64,000 nt of DNA from Pseudomonas sp. SID14000 (GCF_002165135.1 NZ_NFZQ01000013.1:1-64000); one strand, 5' to 3'; positions 25,134 to 33,512 are shown, counted from the first letter of the stretch. Notes: generated by a model not told the origin, from the sequence alone. A program made the numbers and translations.

Positions 25134-25377
25134 GAGCGCCGCCCGCGCGGCGCTTCGCGGGACAAGCCCGCTCCCACATTTGTTGCAACGTGGCCATGCC
25201 TGTGAGATAGGCGTTGTCAGCCTGAATGCATGGCTTGAGACAGATGATGCAGCAGCAATGCCAACTCAGAAATCTAGTCAACCCACCAAGGCTGGCAACC
25301 ATGGCCTGACAGGTTCGGCACGTTGCAACAGATGTGGGAGCGGGCTTGTCCCGCGAAGCGCCGCGCGGGCGGCGCTC
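25134..25377. repeat. 244-bp REP-bounded repeat element, copy 1
   Basis: Two inverted 45-bp REP sequences (25134-25178 and 25333-25377; core GCCGCCCGCGCGGC plus GCTTGTCCCGCG) bound a 154-bp centre. The same architecture with identical total length recurs at 61079-61322. The inner ends are also shared (GTTGCAACGTGGCCATGCC on the left; CAACCATG and TTGCAACA on the right). A further half-REP lies at 25413-25439. The stretch from 24891 to 25473 holds no gene. Confidence 0.85.
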
Positions 25378-25412
25378 GATTTCACAGGCGCAGAAAGCGT
25401 CAAGGCGAACAC

Positions 25413-25439
25413 TCGCGAAGCGCCGCGCGGGCGGCGCTC
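25413..25439. repeat. Additional partial REP next to copy 1
   Basis: A truncated REP (TCGCGAAGCGCCGCGCGG followed by GCGGCGCTC) follows the element by 36 bp and is joined to it by AGAAAGCGTCAAG-type sequence. The same linker and half-REP appear on the opposite side of the copy at 61079-61322. Confidence 0.75.
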
Positions 25440-25473
25440 GATCTCACAGACGCAACAAACCTTGACCCCGCCC

Positions 25474-26301
25474 CTACTTCGCCTGGTAGATGATCCCCGG
25501 GCTGCACTGCACCATCTGGTAATGGTCCGGCAGCCCATTCAGCGCCTCGGAAGCCCCGAGGAACAGATACCCACCCGGCTTCAAGGTGCTGTGGATACGC
25601 AACAGGATGTCCTTCTTCACCTGCGCCGAGAAGTAGATCAGCACGTTGCGGCAGAACACCACATCGAACTTGCCCAGGCTGGCGTAGCTGTCGAGCAGGT
25701 TGAAGGCGCGGAACTCGACGCGGCTGCGAATCGCCGGTTTTACCGCCCAGCGCCCCGGCCCCTTGGTGTCGAAGTAGCGCTGCAGGCGCTCCTGGGATAG
25801 GCCACGGGCAATCGCCAGGCTGTCGTATTCGCCGGTCTTGCAGTTGGTCAGCATGGTGCCGGACAGGTCGGTGGCAACGATCTGCGCCCCCATCTTCAAC
25901 TGGCCGAGGTTGCTGCGCTCGAACTCGTCGACAGCCATCGAGATGGAATACGGCTCCTGCCCCGACGAACAGGCCGCCGACCACATGCGCAGGCGCTGGC
26001 CGGGATTGTTGCGAATGAACTCGGGGATGACCTTGTTCTTCAGCACCTCGAACGGGTAGGTATCGCGAAACCACAGGGTCTCGTTGGTGGTCATGGCATC
26101 GACCACCTGCTCGCGCAAGCCGCCACGCGGCTGGACCTGGATGCGCTGCACCAACTCGCCCAGGCTCTTGATGCCCTGTTGCTCCATCAGCTTGTTGAGA
26201 CGGCTGGAAACCAGGTACTGCTTATTCTCGCCCAGCAGGATGCCACAGGCTTTCTCCAGGAATACCCGGAACTGTTCGAAATCCAAATTACCCGTAGACA
26301 C
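25474..26301 (-). CDS. cheR: Chemotaxis protein methyltransferase CheR
   Basis: The 275-residue protein has an N-terminal helical CheR domain (about 5-75) and a SAM-dependent catalytic domain with TTNETLWFRD, WSAACSSGQEPYS (SAM loop), TDLSGTML and FCRNVLIYF. It methylates glutamates on chemoreceptors for adaptation, opposing CheB. It lies 51 bp downstream of cheV on the same strand and probably shares its transcript. Confidence 0.93.
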   Translation of the reverse strand: MSTGNLDFEQFRVFLEKACGILLGENKQYLVSSRLNKLMEQQGIKSLGELVQRIQVQPRGGLREQVVDAMTTNETLWFRDTYPFEVLKNKVIPEFIRNNPGQRLRMWSAACSSGQEPYSISMAVDEFERSNLGQLKMGAQIVATDLSGTMLTNCKTGEYDSLAIARGLSQERLQRYFDTKGPGRWAVKPAIRSRVEFRAFNLLDSYASLGKFDVVFCRNVLIYFSAQVKKDILLRIHSTLKPGGYLFLGASEALNGLPDHYQMVQCSPGIIYQAK

Positions 26302-26352
26302 TACTGCCGCCTCTTTTCAATCACTGGTGCCGGGGACCTGCCCCCGGCGGCT

Positions 26353-27282
26353 TCAATGCGTTGCCTTGATCCGGTCGACCACCCGCTGGGCCAGGTCGTC
26401 CGGCTTGAACTTGGCCAGGAAGTCATCGGCACCGACCTTCTTGACCATCGCCTGGTTGAACACCCCGGAAAGCGAAGTATGCAGGCAGATGTGCAATTTT
26501 TGCATACGAGGATCGCTGCGGATCTCAGCCGTTAGCGTATAGCCATCCATTTCCGGCATTTCAATGTCCGAGATCATCATCAGGAACTCTTCTTCCGGCT
26601 TCTTGCCCTCGTCCACCAGCTGGCGCAGGTAGTTCAGGGCCTGACGACCGTCATTGAGCGCCACCACCTCGACCCCCACGGTCTGCAGGCAGCGGCTGAC
26701 CTGCTTGCGCGCCACCGACGAATCGTCAACAGTGAGCACCCGCAGCAGCACGGCCTTGTCCTGCACCTCGGCATCGATCACCCCGTCCGACACCGACTCG
26801 GACGACGGCGCCACTTCGGCCAGCACCTTCTCCACATCGATGATCTCGACCATGCGGTTGTCCACCCGGGTAACCGCGGTCAGGTAGTGGTCGCGGCCGG
26901 TGCCCTTGGGTGGCGGATGGATCTCTTCCCAGTTCATGTTGACGATGCGCTCCACCGAGTGCACCAGGAAGCCCTGGGTCTTGGTGTTGTACTCGGTGAT
27001 GATCACGAAGCTGTTGCGCGTATCTTCCTGCAGTGGCCGCAACCCGGTGGCCATCGACAAGTCGAGGATCGGGATGGTCGCCCCGCGAATATTGGCAACA
27101 CCGCGCACCACCGGGTGCGCCTTGGGCAGCAGGGTCAGCGCAGGGCATTGCAGCACTTCCCTGACCTTGAATACGTTGATGCCGTAGAGCTGTTCACCAT
27201 TGAGGCGGAACAGCAGCAATTCCAGGCGATTCTGCCCCACCAGTTGCGTGCGCTGGTTGACCGAATCCATCACACCTGCCAT
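26353..27282 (-). CDS. cheV: Chemotaxis coupling protein CheV (CheW-receiver fusion)
   Basis: The 309-residue protein has an N-terminal CheW-like domain (about 15-165; GVANIRGATIPILDL) and a C-terminal response-regulator receiver (about 180-305). The receiver has the acidic pair in LTVDDSS, phosphoacceptor D239 in SDIEMPEMDG and a conserved lysine near 291. It couples receptors to CheA and takes part in adaptation. A good AAGGAG precedes the ATG. A candidate FliA promoter lies about 45 bp upstream, interleaved with the flgA promoter. Confidence 0.94.
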   Translation of the reverse strand: MAGVMDSVNQRTQLVGQNRLELLLFRLNGEQLYGINVFKVREVLQCPALTLLPKAHPVVRGVANIRGATIPILDLSMATGLRPLQEDTRNSFVIITEYNTKTQGFLVHSVERIVNMNWEEIHPPPKGTGRDHYLTAVTRVDNRMVEIIDVEKVLAEVAPSSESVSDGVIDAEVQDKAVLLRVLTVDDSSVARKQVSRCLQTVGVEVVALNDGRQALNYLRQLVDEGKKPEEEFLMMISDIEMPEMDGYTLTAEIRSDPRMQKLHICLHTSLSGVFNQAMVKKVGADDFLAKFKPDDLAQRVVDRIKATH

Positions 27283-27327
27283 GCCAGACTCCTTTATGTT
27301 TCAGCCTTTCGTTGCAACTCAGGTAGA

Positions 27328-27354
27328 GAGTCGGCACGGGCTTTGCTTTTTTGA
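27328..27354 (-). promoter_or_regulatory. Candidate sigma-28 (FliA) promoter of cheV-cheR
   Basis: The minus strand reads TCAAAAAA, 11 bases, then GCCGACTC, close to the pseudomonad FliA pattern TCAAG(T)-N11/12-GCCGATA with correct spacing. It lies about 45 bp before the cheV ATG. It physically overlaps the sigma-54 element on the other strand. Confidence 0.5.
27332..27347 (+). promoter_or_regulatory. Sigma-54 promoter of flgA
   Basis: CGGCACGGGCTTTGCT differs from the sigma-54 consensus TGGCACGRNNNTTGCW at the first base only. The expected start site falls near 27357-27359, only 1-3 bases before the annotated flgA ATG. Confidence 0.7.
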
Positions 27355-27359
27355 GCGCC

Positions 27360-28112
27360 ATGTACACGAAAACGACATTTTTCCGACGATTGACGCGCCT
27401 GCTGACTGGCTCACTGGCCATGCTGTGCCTGCTGGTGCCCGGCGTTCGCACGGCAGCGGACGCGTTTACCTTGCCTGAACAGCTTATCGGTGTCACCCAA
27501 GGGTTTCTTGAATTCAGCGTTGAAGATTACCTGGCCACCACCCAGACAGCCGGCCGCTACGAAATCCAGGTCAACCCGCTCGACCCACGCCTGCGCATGC
27601 CGTTGTGCAGCCAGCAACTGGACGCCTCACTGGAAAGCCCGGCCCAGCCGCTGGGGCGCGTCACGGTAAAGGTGCGCTGCGAAGGCACGGCACCGTGGAC
27701 CGTGTTCGTGCCGGCCACCGTGCGGCTGTTCCGCGACGTGGTGGTGGTGACTCGCCCGCTCAAGCGCGACAACGTGGTGGGCGAAGGCGACGTGGCCCTG
27801 CGCGAGCGCGATGTCGGCACCCTGGGCCAAGGTTTCCTGACCGAACTGGAACAAGCGGTGGGCATGAAGATGCTGCGCCCCACGGTGATCGACCAGGTCC
27901 TCACCCCGCAACACCTGGAACAGGCCGAGGTGGTACGCAAGGGCGACCACGTGGTGATCATCGCCCGCAGTGGCAGCCTGAGCGTGCGCATGCCCGGCGA
28001 AGCCCTGAGCAAGGGCGGCCTGAGCGAGCAGATCCGGGTCCGCAACCTCAATTCCAAACGGGTGGTCAAGGCCAGGGTTACCGGCCCCGGCCAAGTCGAG
28101 GTAAGTATGTAG
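27360..28112 (+). CDS. flgA: Flagellar P-ring assembly chaperone FlgA
   Basis: The 250-residue precursor has a basic n-region and hydrophobic segment (MYTKTTFFRRLTRLLTGSLA, then MLCLLVPG), giving export to the periplasm. SAF-type domains occupy the C-terminal half (VVVTRPLKRDNVVGEGDV, then GDHVVIIARSG and IRVRNLNSKRVV). It assists FlgI in P-ring assembly. The ATG at 27360 keeps the charged signal n-region; a later ATG at 27420 would lose it. No good Shine-Dalgarno is visible, and the sigma-54 start site lies almost on the ATG. It heads the plus-strand flgA-flgM-flgN-flgZ group. Confidence 0.9.
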   Translation: MYTKTTFFRRLTRLLTGSLAMLCLLVPGVRTAADAFTLPEQLIGVTQGFLEFSVEDYLATTQTAGRYEIQVNPLDPRLRMPLCSQQLDASLESPAQPLGRVTVKVRCEGTAPWTVFVPATVRLFRDVVVVTRPLKRDNVVGEGDVALRERDVGTLGQGFLTELEQAVGMKMLRPTVIDQVLTPQHLEQAEVVRKGDHVVIIARSGSLSVRMPGEALSKGGLSEQIRVRNLNSKRVVKARVTGPGQVEVSM

Positions 28113-28213
28113 CCAGCCCATGGATTTGCGCTGGCGGTAAGGAACCGCTTTTCCTAAACTGTGTCAGAAAACGGGTTCGCGAGCTTGCTGACAGGCGGCT
28201 ATGCATTTGTGCC

Positions 28214-28240
28214 TAAAGTTTCTTTCGGGTTGGCCGAAAA
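28214..28240 (+). promoter_or_regulatory. Sigma-28 (FliA) promoter of flgM
   Basis: TAAAGTTT, 11 bases, GCCGAAAA matches the sigma-28 consensus TAAAGTTT-N11-GCCGATAA at all but one position. It lies 36 bp before the flgM ATG, which fits FliA autoregulation through its own anti-sigma factor. Confidence 0.85.
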
Positions 28241-28276
28241 CAAGGCAAGCGTCCAAATACCCAGAGGTTTCTGATC

Positions 28277-28591
28277 ATGGTCATCGACTTCAGTCGTTTG
28301 AATAACTCTCCGTCCGTCACGGGCGGCGTACGCGGCAATACCGCGCCCGGCAGCGCCGAAAAACCGGCAGCCAGCCAGGAAGCGGCAACCGCCACCAGCG
28401 CCAGCGGAGAAGCGGTACACCTCAGCCAAGAGGCCCAGCAGTTGCAGAAGATCAGCGACAAGCTGCGCGACGAGCCGGTGGTCAACAGTGCCCGTGTGGC
28501 CCAGTTGAAACAGGCGATCGCCGACGGCAGCTACCAGGTCGATGCCGGCCGGGTCGCCAGCAAACTGCTTGATTTCGAAGCCCAGCGCTGA
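28277..28591 (+). CDS. flgM: Anti-sigma-28 factor FlgM
   Basis: The 104-residue protein has a flexible Ala/Ser-rich N-terminus and a C-terminal FliA-binding region with VNSARVAQLKQAIADGSYQV and VASKLLDFE, typical for FlgM. It sequesters FliA until the hook is complete and is then exported through the hook-basal body. The start follows MVIDFSRLN, the conserved opening. A sigma-28 promoter lies just upstream, and flgN follows by 49 bp. Confidence 0.93.
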   Translation: MVIDFSRLNNSPSVTGGVRGNTAPGSAEKPAASQEAATATSASGEAVHLSQEAQQLQKISDKLRDEPVVNSARVAQLKQAIADGSYQVDAGRVASKLLDFEAQR

Positions 28592-28640
28592 CCGTTCGGC
28601 GCGCTGACTTCACGGACGCCAAAAAAGCCAAGAGTTAGCC

Positions 28641-29108
28641 ATGCACGACACCACCTTGCTGCAACTGATCGAAGATGACATTGCCCCGATGCAGGAACTG
28701 CTGGACCTTCTGCAAAAGGAAGCGATCGCCCTGCATGGCCGCGACATGCCGCTGCTGGAGCAGATCCTGGCCCGCAAGCAATCTTTGATCGTGCTGCTGG
28801 AGCAGCAAGGTCTGCGACGCAACAACCTGCTTACCAGCCTTGGCCTGAGCCCTGATCGCGCCGGAGTAGAGGCCGTGGCGGCACAATCGCCGAACGGTGA
28901 GCTGCTGCTGCAGCAACTCGATGTGATCAGCCAGTTGATGCAGGCCTGCCAGCAACTCAACGAGACCAATGGCCGGATCATCCAGGTACAGCAACACGTC
29001 ACCAACAACCAGATCCGGATCCTCATGGGCGGTGATTCTCCGTCGCTCTACGACAGCCGCGGCAGCACCTCGCCGCTGGCCAAGCCACGGGCCCTCAGCC
29101 AAGTGTGA
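28641..29108 (+). CDS. flgN: Flagellar export chaperone FlgN
   Basis: The 155-residue, largely alpha-helical protein matches FlgN (start LLQLIEDDIAPMQELLDLLQ-like; central LEQILARKQSLIVLLEQQG; end with QQHVTNNQIRILMG). It binds FlgK and FlgL in the cytoplasm and delivers them to the export apparatus. It follows flgM by 49 bp. Confidence 0.9.
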   Translation: MHDTTLLQLIEDDIAPMQELLDLLQKEAIALHGRDMPLLEQILARKQSLIVLLEQQGLRRNNLLTSLGLSPDRAGVEAVAAQSPNGELLLQQLDVISQLMQACQQLNETNGRIIQVQQHVTNNQIRILMGGDSPSLYDSRGSTSPLAKPRALSQV

Positions 29109-29188
29109 TTTTTTCTATCAAGGCACGGAACATACTGGCAAAATGCCGTTACTTGTGTGTGTCGCTTTTGCCTGGAGAACGATAAGCC

Positions 29189-29932
29189 GTGTTCAATGAA
29201 TCCGATGCCCCGCAGCCACCAAAGGTGCTGAACACCCCTTTGGAGATTGCGGCCAACTTGCGGCAGCTGCAGGAAAGCCACGACCCCCTGATCATCACCT
29301 TCCATGACCGCAGCCAGCGCTTCCAGAGCTACGTGGTGCACGTAGACCGAGAAAGCAACACGCTGGCACTGGACGAGATGATCCCCCGCGACGGTGAGAA
29401 ATTCATCGAGAATGGCGAACACTTCCGCGTCGAAGGCTTCCACGATGGCGTGCGCATCGCCTGGGACTGCAACCACGAGTTGAAGATCAGCGAAGTCGAC
29501 GGCCACCGCTGCTACCGCGGCGCCATGCCCCAGGAGATGACCTACCACCAGCGCCGCAACGCCTTTCGCGCCGCGCTGAAGCTGTCGCAACTGGTCGATA
29601 TCATCCTCGATGGTACCCACCTCAAGGGCAACGGCGCCCTGCGTGGCAAGCTGCTGGACATCTCCGCCACCGGCTGCAAACTGCGCTTCGAAGGCAATGT
29701 CGAGGATCGCCTGCAACTGGGCCAAGTGTACGAACGCTTCAAGGCGGGCAACCCGCTAGGCCTGGTCGATACCATGGTCGAGCTACGCCACCTGCACTAT
29801 GAAGAGCGAATCAACACCACCTTTGCCGGGGTGCGCTTCCACAACCTCAGCGGGCAGGCGCAGCGCAAGGTCGAGAGTTTTGTCTACCAGCTGCAGCGCG
29901 AGGCGCGCCGGTTCGACAAAGACGACTATTGA
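29189..29932 (+). CDS. flgZ: c-di-GMP-binding flagellar brake protein (YcgR/PilZ)
   Basis: The 247-residue protein has an N-terminal YcgR domain (about 15-110) and a C-terminal PilZ domain (about 118-240). Both c-di-GMP motifs are intact: RNAFR at 123-127 within QRRNAFR, and DISATG at 157-162. When bound to c-di-GMP, such proteins slow or bias the flagellar motor. The start is GTG at 29189, as no in-frame ATG occurs before residue 64 and GGAGA lies about 11 bases upstream. It is positioned as the last gene of the flgM-flgN group, as in other pseudomonads. Confidence 0.92.
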   Translation: MFNESDAPQPPKVLNTPLEIAANLRQLQESHDPLIITFHDRSQRFQSYVVHVDRESNTLALDEMIPRDGEKFIENGEHFRVEGFHDGVRIAWDCNHELKISEVDGHRCYRGAMPQEMTYHQRRNAFRAALKLSQLVDIILDGTHLKGNGALRGKLLDISATGCKLRFEGNVEDRLQLGQVYERFKAGNPLGLVDTMVELRHLHYEERINTTFAGVRFHNLSGQAQRKVESFVYQLQREARRFDKDDY

Positions 29933-29942
29933 GCGCAGGCCC

Positions 29943-29992
29943 AACCCGCGCTCGCGAAGCGAACCGCTGCCTGAGCGTGGCGGGTTTCCGGC
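29943..29992 (+). terminator. Possible terminator after flgZ
   Basis: AACCCGC (about 29950-29956) and GCGGGTTT (about 29980-29987) can pair around a GC-rich loop shortly after the flgZ stop. The T-run is only three bases, so this is weak. Confidence 0.3.
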
Positions 29993-30056
29993 TTACCGAT
30001 GGCTCCTTGGCTGCTTAGTGTCTTGCACCTGACGCAACCGCCCACAGGAGCCCATC

Positions 30057-30635
30057 ATGATTCACGCCAATTTCACTGCCGAACTCCACTGCCAGCATGG
30101 CCGGGTAGGAGTAGTAGAAACACCTCTCTATGTCCACCCCCTGTTCTCCCTCGACCAGGACGGCTGGTTGTGCACCGAGCACCAACGGGGTGACACCCCA
30201 AGCTTCAAGCCGATCACCTTCATGTTCCGCTTTCTGAAACACAAAGGTGATCGCATTCACTATGCAATCAATGGAGCCCAAACCTGGGAGTACTTTGGCT
30301 CGAGCTTGCAGCGCAACAGGAACGGCTGGATAGGCCTCTATGCAACGCATATCCTTGGCAGGGTCTTCGCCAGCGCCCTGCCATCGGATGTCATAGAGGA
30401 GGCCTACCAGGGCAAAGGGCAATGGAAGATCGAAACCCTGGAACCCTGGGACGGCCAACTGGAGACTGCCGAAGACGTACCATTCTACCTGCGGGACATC
30501 GACGGCTACCGGGTGGCGCTGGCCAAATCCGTCTATACCCGCGACAAGGTCAAGCGCCACTATTGGTTTCTGAATGCCAGTAGCAAAGAGGGTGAAATCC
30601 TGGTGTTCAAACTGAAGAACATCCAGCCAGCCTGA
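30057..30635 (+). CDS. Protein of unknown function, paralogue A
   Basis: The 192-residue protein is preceded by an AGGAG seven bases before the ATG. It has no signal peptide or membrane segment. It is clearly homologous end to end to the 193-residue product at 32275-32856. Shared elements are FTAELH at the start, HP and LDQDGWLC near 27-39, NGWIGLYATHILGRV in the centre, W-DGQL and PFYLRD near 140, and FLNAS with LKNIQPA at the end. The regular alternation of aromatic and charged residues suggests a beta-rich cytoplasmic fold, but I do not recognise the family and assign no function. It converges on the MFS gene at 30686. Confidence 0.75.
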   Translation: MIHANFTAELHCQHGRVGVVETPLYVHPLFSLDQDGWLCTEHQRGDTPSFKPITFMFRFLKHKGDRIHYAINGAQTWEYFGSSLQRNRNGWIGLYATHILGRVFASALPSDVIEEAYQGKGQWKIETLEPWDGQLETAEDVPFYLRDIDGYRVALAKSVYTRDKVKRHYWFLNASSKEGEILVFKLKNIQPA

Positions 30636-30685
30636 CCGACGCGCGCCCGCCGCGAGAACCGCCCTCGCGCGCGGGCAACCTGCGT

Positions 30686-32026
30686 TCAGACCGAAGGGTT
30701 GGCCTCGGCATGGGGCCTGGCCTGCTCATCCTTCTGCGCTGGCTCGTCCTCGGTATCCTCCGCCGCCACCGGGGCTTGCATCACGTCCTGTACCGTCTGC
30801 TCATCCACCCGTGGATCCAGCGCTGCCGACAGTGGTGAGCCGGCAGCCGGCATGGCTACGTGCCCCAAAGGTGCATCCTGCACCTGGTGCAGCCCGGTGA
30901 CCGCCTTCGGACGAATGCGCCACACCAGCACCAGGGCAAAGAACACGAAGAAGGCATACAGCATCTGCGGGCCCAGCACCTTCATCAGCACGCCTGCGGC
31001 TAGCGGCCCGATACACGCGCCCACGCCGTAGGTCACCAGCAGCATCGCGGTCAGCGAAACCCGCCGTTCGCTTTCAACATGGTCGTTGGAAAACGCCACC
31101 GCCAGCGGGTACAGGCAGAACTGCAGCAACGAAATCACGAAGCCTATGCCGAACAGCAACTCCAGCGGCACGCTGGGCAGCATCGCCAGCGGCGCCGAGG
31201 CCAGCGCCAACCCCACGGCCACGCTGCGGATCAGCACTGCGCGATCGTAGCGGTCAGACAACCAGCCCAGTGGCCATTGCACCAGCAGGCCGGCAAAAAT
31301 GCAGCTACCCATGAACAGACCGACCTGCTCGGTAGTCATGCCCTGACTGGAGGCATACAAAGGCGCCAGGCCATAGAACGAGCCGACGATCAGCCCCGAA
31401 CCCAGCACCGTGCTGAGCGACTGCGGCACTCGCCTGATGAAGAACTTCGGCTCCATCGGGGCCGGGCGCAACGGCGCCGGGTGAATGCGCCGGGTCATGG
31501 CGACCGGTACCAGGCACAAGGTGAAACACATGGCCACCAGCATCAGCAGCTCCAGGCCAAGCTGTGGGTGCACCACCAGGATCAGTTGACCGAGCACCAG
31601 CCCAAGGTACGAGGCGATCATGTAGCCGCTGAACACCGCGCCGCGGTGCTTCACGTCGGCCTGCTCGTTCAGCCAGCTCTCGATGACCATGTACTGGCAC
31701 ATCATCCCCAGGCCGACGATCATCCGCAGCCCGACCCAGGCCGGCAACCAGCTGGTCAGGCCATGGCCGAGCACAGCCGCGCCGACGATGCCGGCGCAAG
31801 TGGCATAGGCACGAATGTGGCCTACCCGGCCAATCAGCCGGTGGCCCACCTTGCCGCCTACCGCCAGGCCAAAGTAGTTGGCTGCCATCAAGGCACCCAC
31901 CCACAGGCTGTCGACATGATCAGCTGCCAGGCGCAGGGCCAGGTAAGTACTGAGAAGGCCCGAGCCGATCAACATCATCAGCGCGGCGAAATACAACGAC
32001 TGAAACGGCTTCCATATATTTCGCAT
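30686..32026 (-). CDS. MFS transporter (YcaD-like)
   Basis: The 446-residue protein has about 12 hydrophobic segments, an N-terminal MFS pattern (SLYFAALMMLIGSGLLSTYL) and the loop motif GWLSDRYDRA between the two bundles. A hydrophilic, acidic C-terminal tail of roughly 60 residues (ending EQARPHAEANPSV) is longer than usual. It resembles the YcaD-type inner-membrane MFS group, whose substrates are mostly unknown. It sits on the minus strand between two paralogous unknown genes. Confidence 0.8.
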   Translation of the reverse strand: MRNIWKPFQSLYFAALMMLIGSGLLSTYLALRLAADHVDSLWVGALMAANYFGLAVGGKVGHRLIGRVGHIRAYATCAGIVGAAVLGHGLTSWLPAWVGLRMIVGLGMMCQYMVIESWLNEQADVKHRGAVFSGYMIASYLGLVLGQLILVVHPQLGLELLMLVAMCFTLCLVPVAMTRRIHPAPLRPAPMEPKFFIRRVPQSLSTVLGSGLIVGSFYGLAPLYASSQGMTTEQVGLFMGSCIFAGLLVQWPLGWLSDRYDRAVLIRSVAVGLALASAPLAMLPSVPLELLFGIGFVISLLQFCLYPLAVAFSNDHVESERRVSLTAMLLVTYGVGACIGPLAAGVLMKVLGPQMLYAFFVFFALVLVWRIRPKAVTGLHQVQDAPLGHVAMPAAGSPLSAALDPRVDEQTVQDVMQAPVAAEDTEDEPAQKDEQARPHAEANPSV

Positions 32027-32274
32027 AGGTCCCTTGCGGCTCCCGGGTCAGGTGGCGATGGGTTGCAGCCAAGCATAAAAGCAAAATTGCTGCGGCGCAG
32101 TCCCCTGCCTGACAAATCGTGAATCAAGGGCGCGTCCAGTGTCGGTCATGTCGTGATCATGCACTTGCCTCATGGGCCCAAGCTGCGCTCCAAGCGTTTC
32201 CATCTCATTGTTCAACAACCGAAGGGTTAGCTTGCCTCTACCCATCCCGGGATCAATTGAGACAGGAGGTTTAC

Positions 32275-32856
32275 ATGATCAAAGCTGATTTCACCGCCGA
32301 ACTGCATACCCATGCAGGCCGAGTGGTAGTCGCAGAATCATCCATCGGGCAACACCCATTCACATGGCTGGATGAGGATGGCTGGTTGTGCGTCGATAAT
32401 CACCGAAATAAGCATGCGCGGGACGAGATCGTACGTATCGCGTTTGATTTCACCTACATCAAATCGGAGAAGGGACGAGACCTCTACTACATCTCATGCA
32501 ACAACCACTGGAAATTCGCGGGCGCGAGGCTTGAGCAAAATCCGAGAGGCTGGCTCGGCCTGTATGGGACAGGCGTCATAGGCAGAGTCACGGATGCCGT
32601 GGCGAACTTCAAGCCGCAACTGGCAGGCCTTGGCGACTACTGGAAGATCGATGCATTCGATGACTGGGACGGCGACCTGCGGAGCGCTGAAGAAATTCCG
32701 TTCTACCTGCGTGACAAACACGGCCATCGTGTTGCATCGACAAGGCCTGAAGATGCATCCACAGACCTGTCCCTTACCTTTGACAGTTTTTTGAATGCAA
32801 GCGCAACGCCGGGACAAATACTCACGTTCTACCTGAAGAACATCCGGCTAGCCTGA
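32275..32856 (+). CDS. Protein of unknown function, paralogue B
   Basis: The 193-residue protein has an excellent AGGAGG eight bases before the ATG at 32275; the longer in-frame ORF upstream lacks a better start. It aligns over its full length with the product at 30057-30635: FTAELH, GRV, HPF, LDEDGWLC, RGWLGLYGTGVIGRV, DDWDGDL, EIPFYLRDK, FLNAS and LKNIRLA. AT content is visibly higher than in its neighbours, hinting at recent acquisition or relaxed codon use. No domain recognised. The 248 bp before it hold no gene. Confidence 0.75.
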   Translation: MIKADFTAELHTHAGRVVVAESSIGQHPFTWLDEDGWLCVDNHRNKHARDEIVRIAFDFTYIKSEKGRDLYYISCNNHWKFAGARLEQNPRGWLGLYGTGVIGRVTDAVANFKPQLAGLGDYWKIDAFDDWDGDLRSAEEIPFYLRDKHGHRVASTRPEDASTDLSLTFDSFLNASATPGQILTFYLKNIRLA

Positions 32857-32952
32857 CACCCAGCATCACACCTGCGAAGGCCCTGCCAGAAGGTGCCCTG
32901 CCTCTCAGAACCAAAGAGGCATTGCTACCGCCAATCATCAGCCAGGCTACAC

Positions 32953-33438
32953 CTATTCCCGCAAGGTCATGCCATTGGCCGGCAACGGCAAAGCCGTCTT
33001 GTAGCGCACCTGCTTCAAGGCAAAGCTCGACCGAATGTTGGCCACCCCTGGCAGCCGCGTCAGGTAATCGAGAAACCGTTCCAGCGCCTGGATGCTGGGC
33101 AGCAGCACCCGCAACAGGTAGTCCGGATCACCGGTCATCAGGTAGCACTCCATCACCTCGGGCCGCTCGGCGATCTCTTCCTCGAAGCGGTGCAGCGACT
33201 GCTCCACCTGCTTCTCCAGGCTCACGTGGATGAACACGTTCACATCCAGCCCCAGCGCTTCAGGTGACAACAAGGTCACTTGCTGGCGGATCACCCCCAG
33301 CTCCTCCATGGCCCGCACCCGGTTGAAACAGGGCGTGGGCGACAGGTTCACCGAGCGTGCCAGCTCGGCGTTGGTGATGCGGGCATTTTCCTGCAGGCTG
33401 TTGAGAATGCCGATATCGGTACGATCGAGTTTGCGCAT
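32953..33438 (-). CDS. bkdR: Lrp/AsnC-family regulator BkdR
   Basis: The 161-residue protein has an N-terminal winged-helix DNA-binding domain (about 5-60; [19 protein letters not shown] and [17 protein letters not shown]) and a C-terminal RAM/effector domain ([17 protein letters not shown]). It is divergently placed from bkdA1, as in P. putida, where BkdR activates the operon in response to branched-chain amino acids. No strong Shine-Dalgarno is visible. The product and role are strongly supported by synteny. Confidence 0.92.
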
Positions 33439-33512
33439 GAGACAAAATCACCGGTTTTTTGTGTTTATGCGGAATGTTTATCTGCCCCGCTCGCCAAAGG
33501 CAATCAACTTGA

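Noticed and set aside
25116..25460. CRISPR array from repeated palindromes
   Set aside because: The repeats are REP sequences in inverted orientation with unequal spacing. There are no regular direct repeats with unique spacers and no cas genes.
29103..29188. FliA promoter directly before flgZ
   Set aside because: GCCGTTAC is present, but no acceptable -35 element lies at 11-12 bases; co-transcription with flgMN is simpler.
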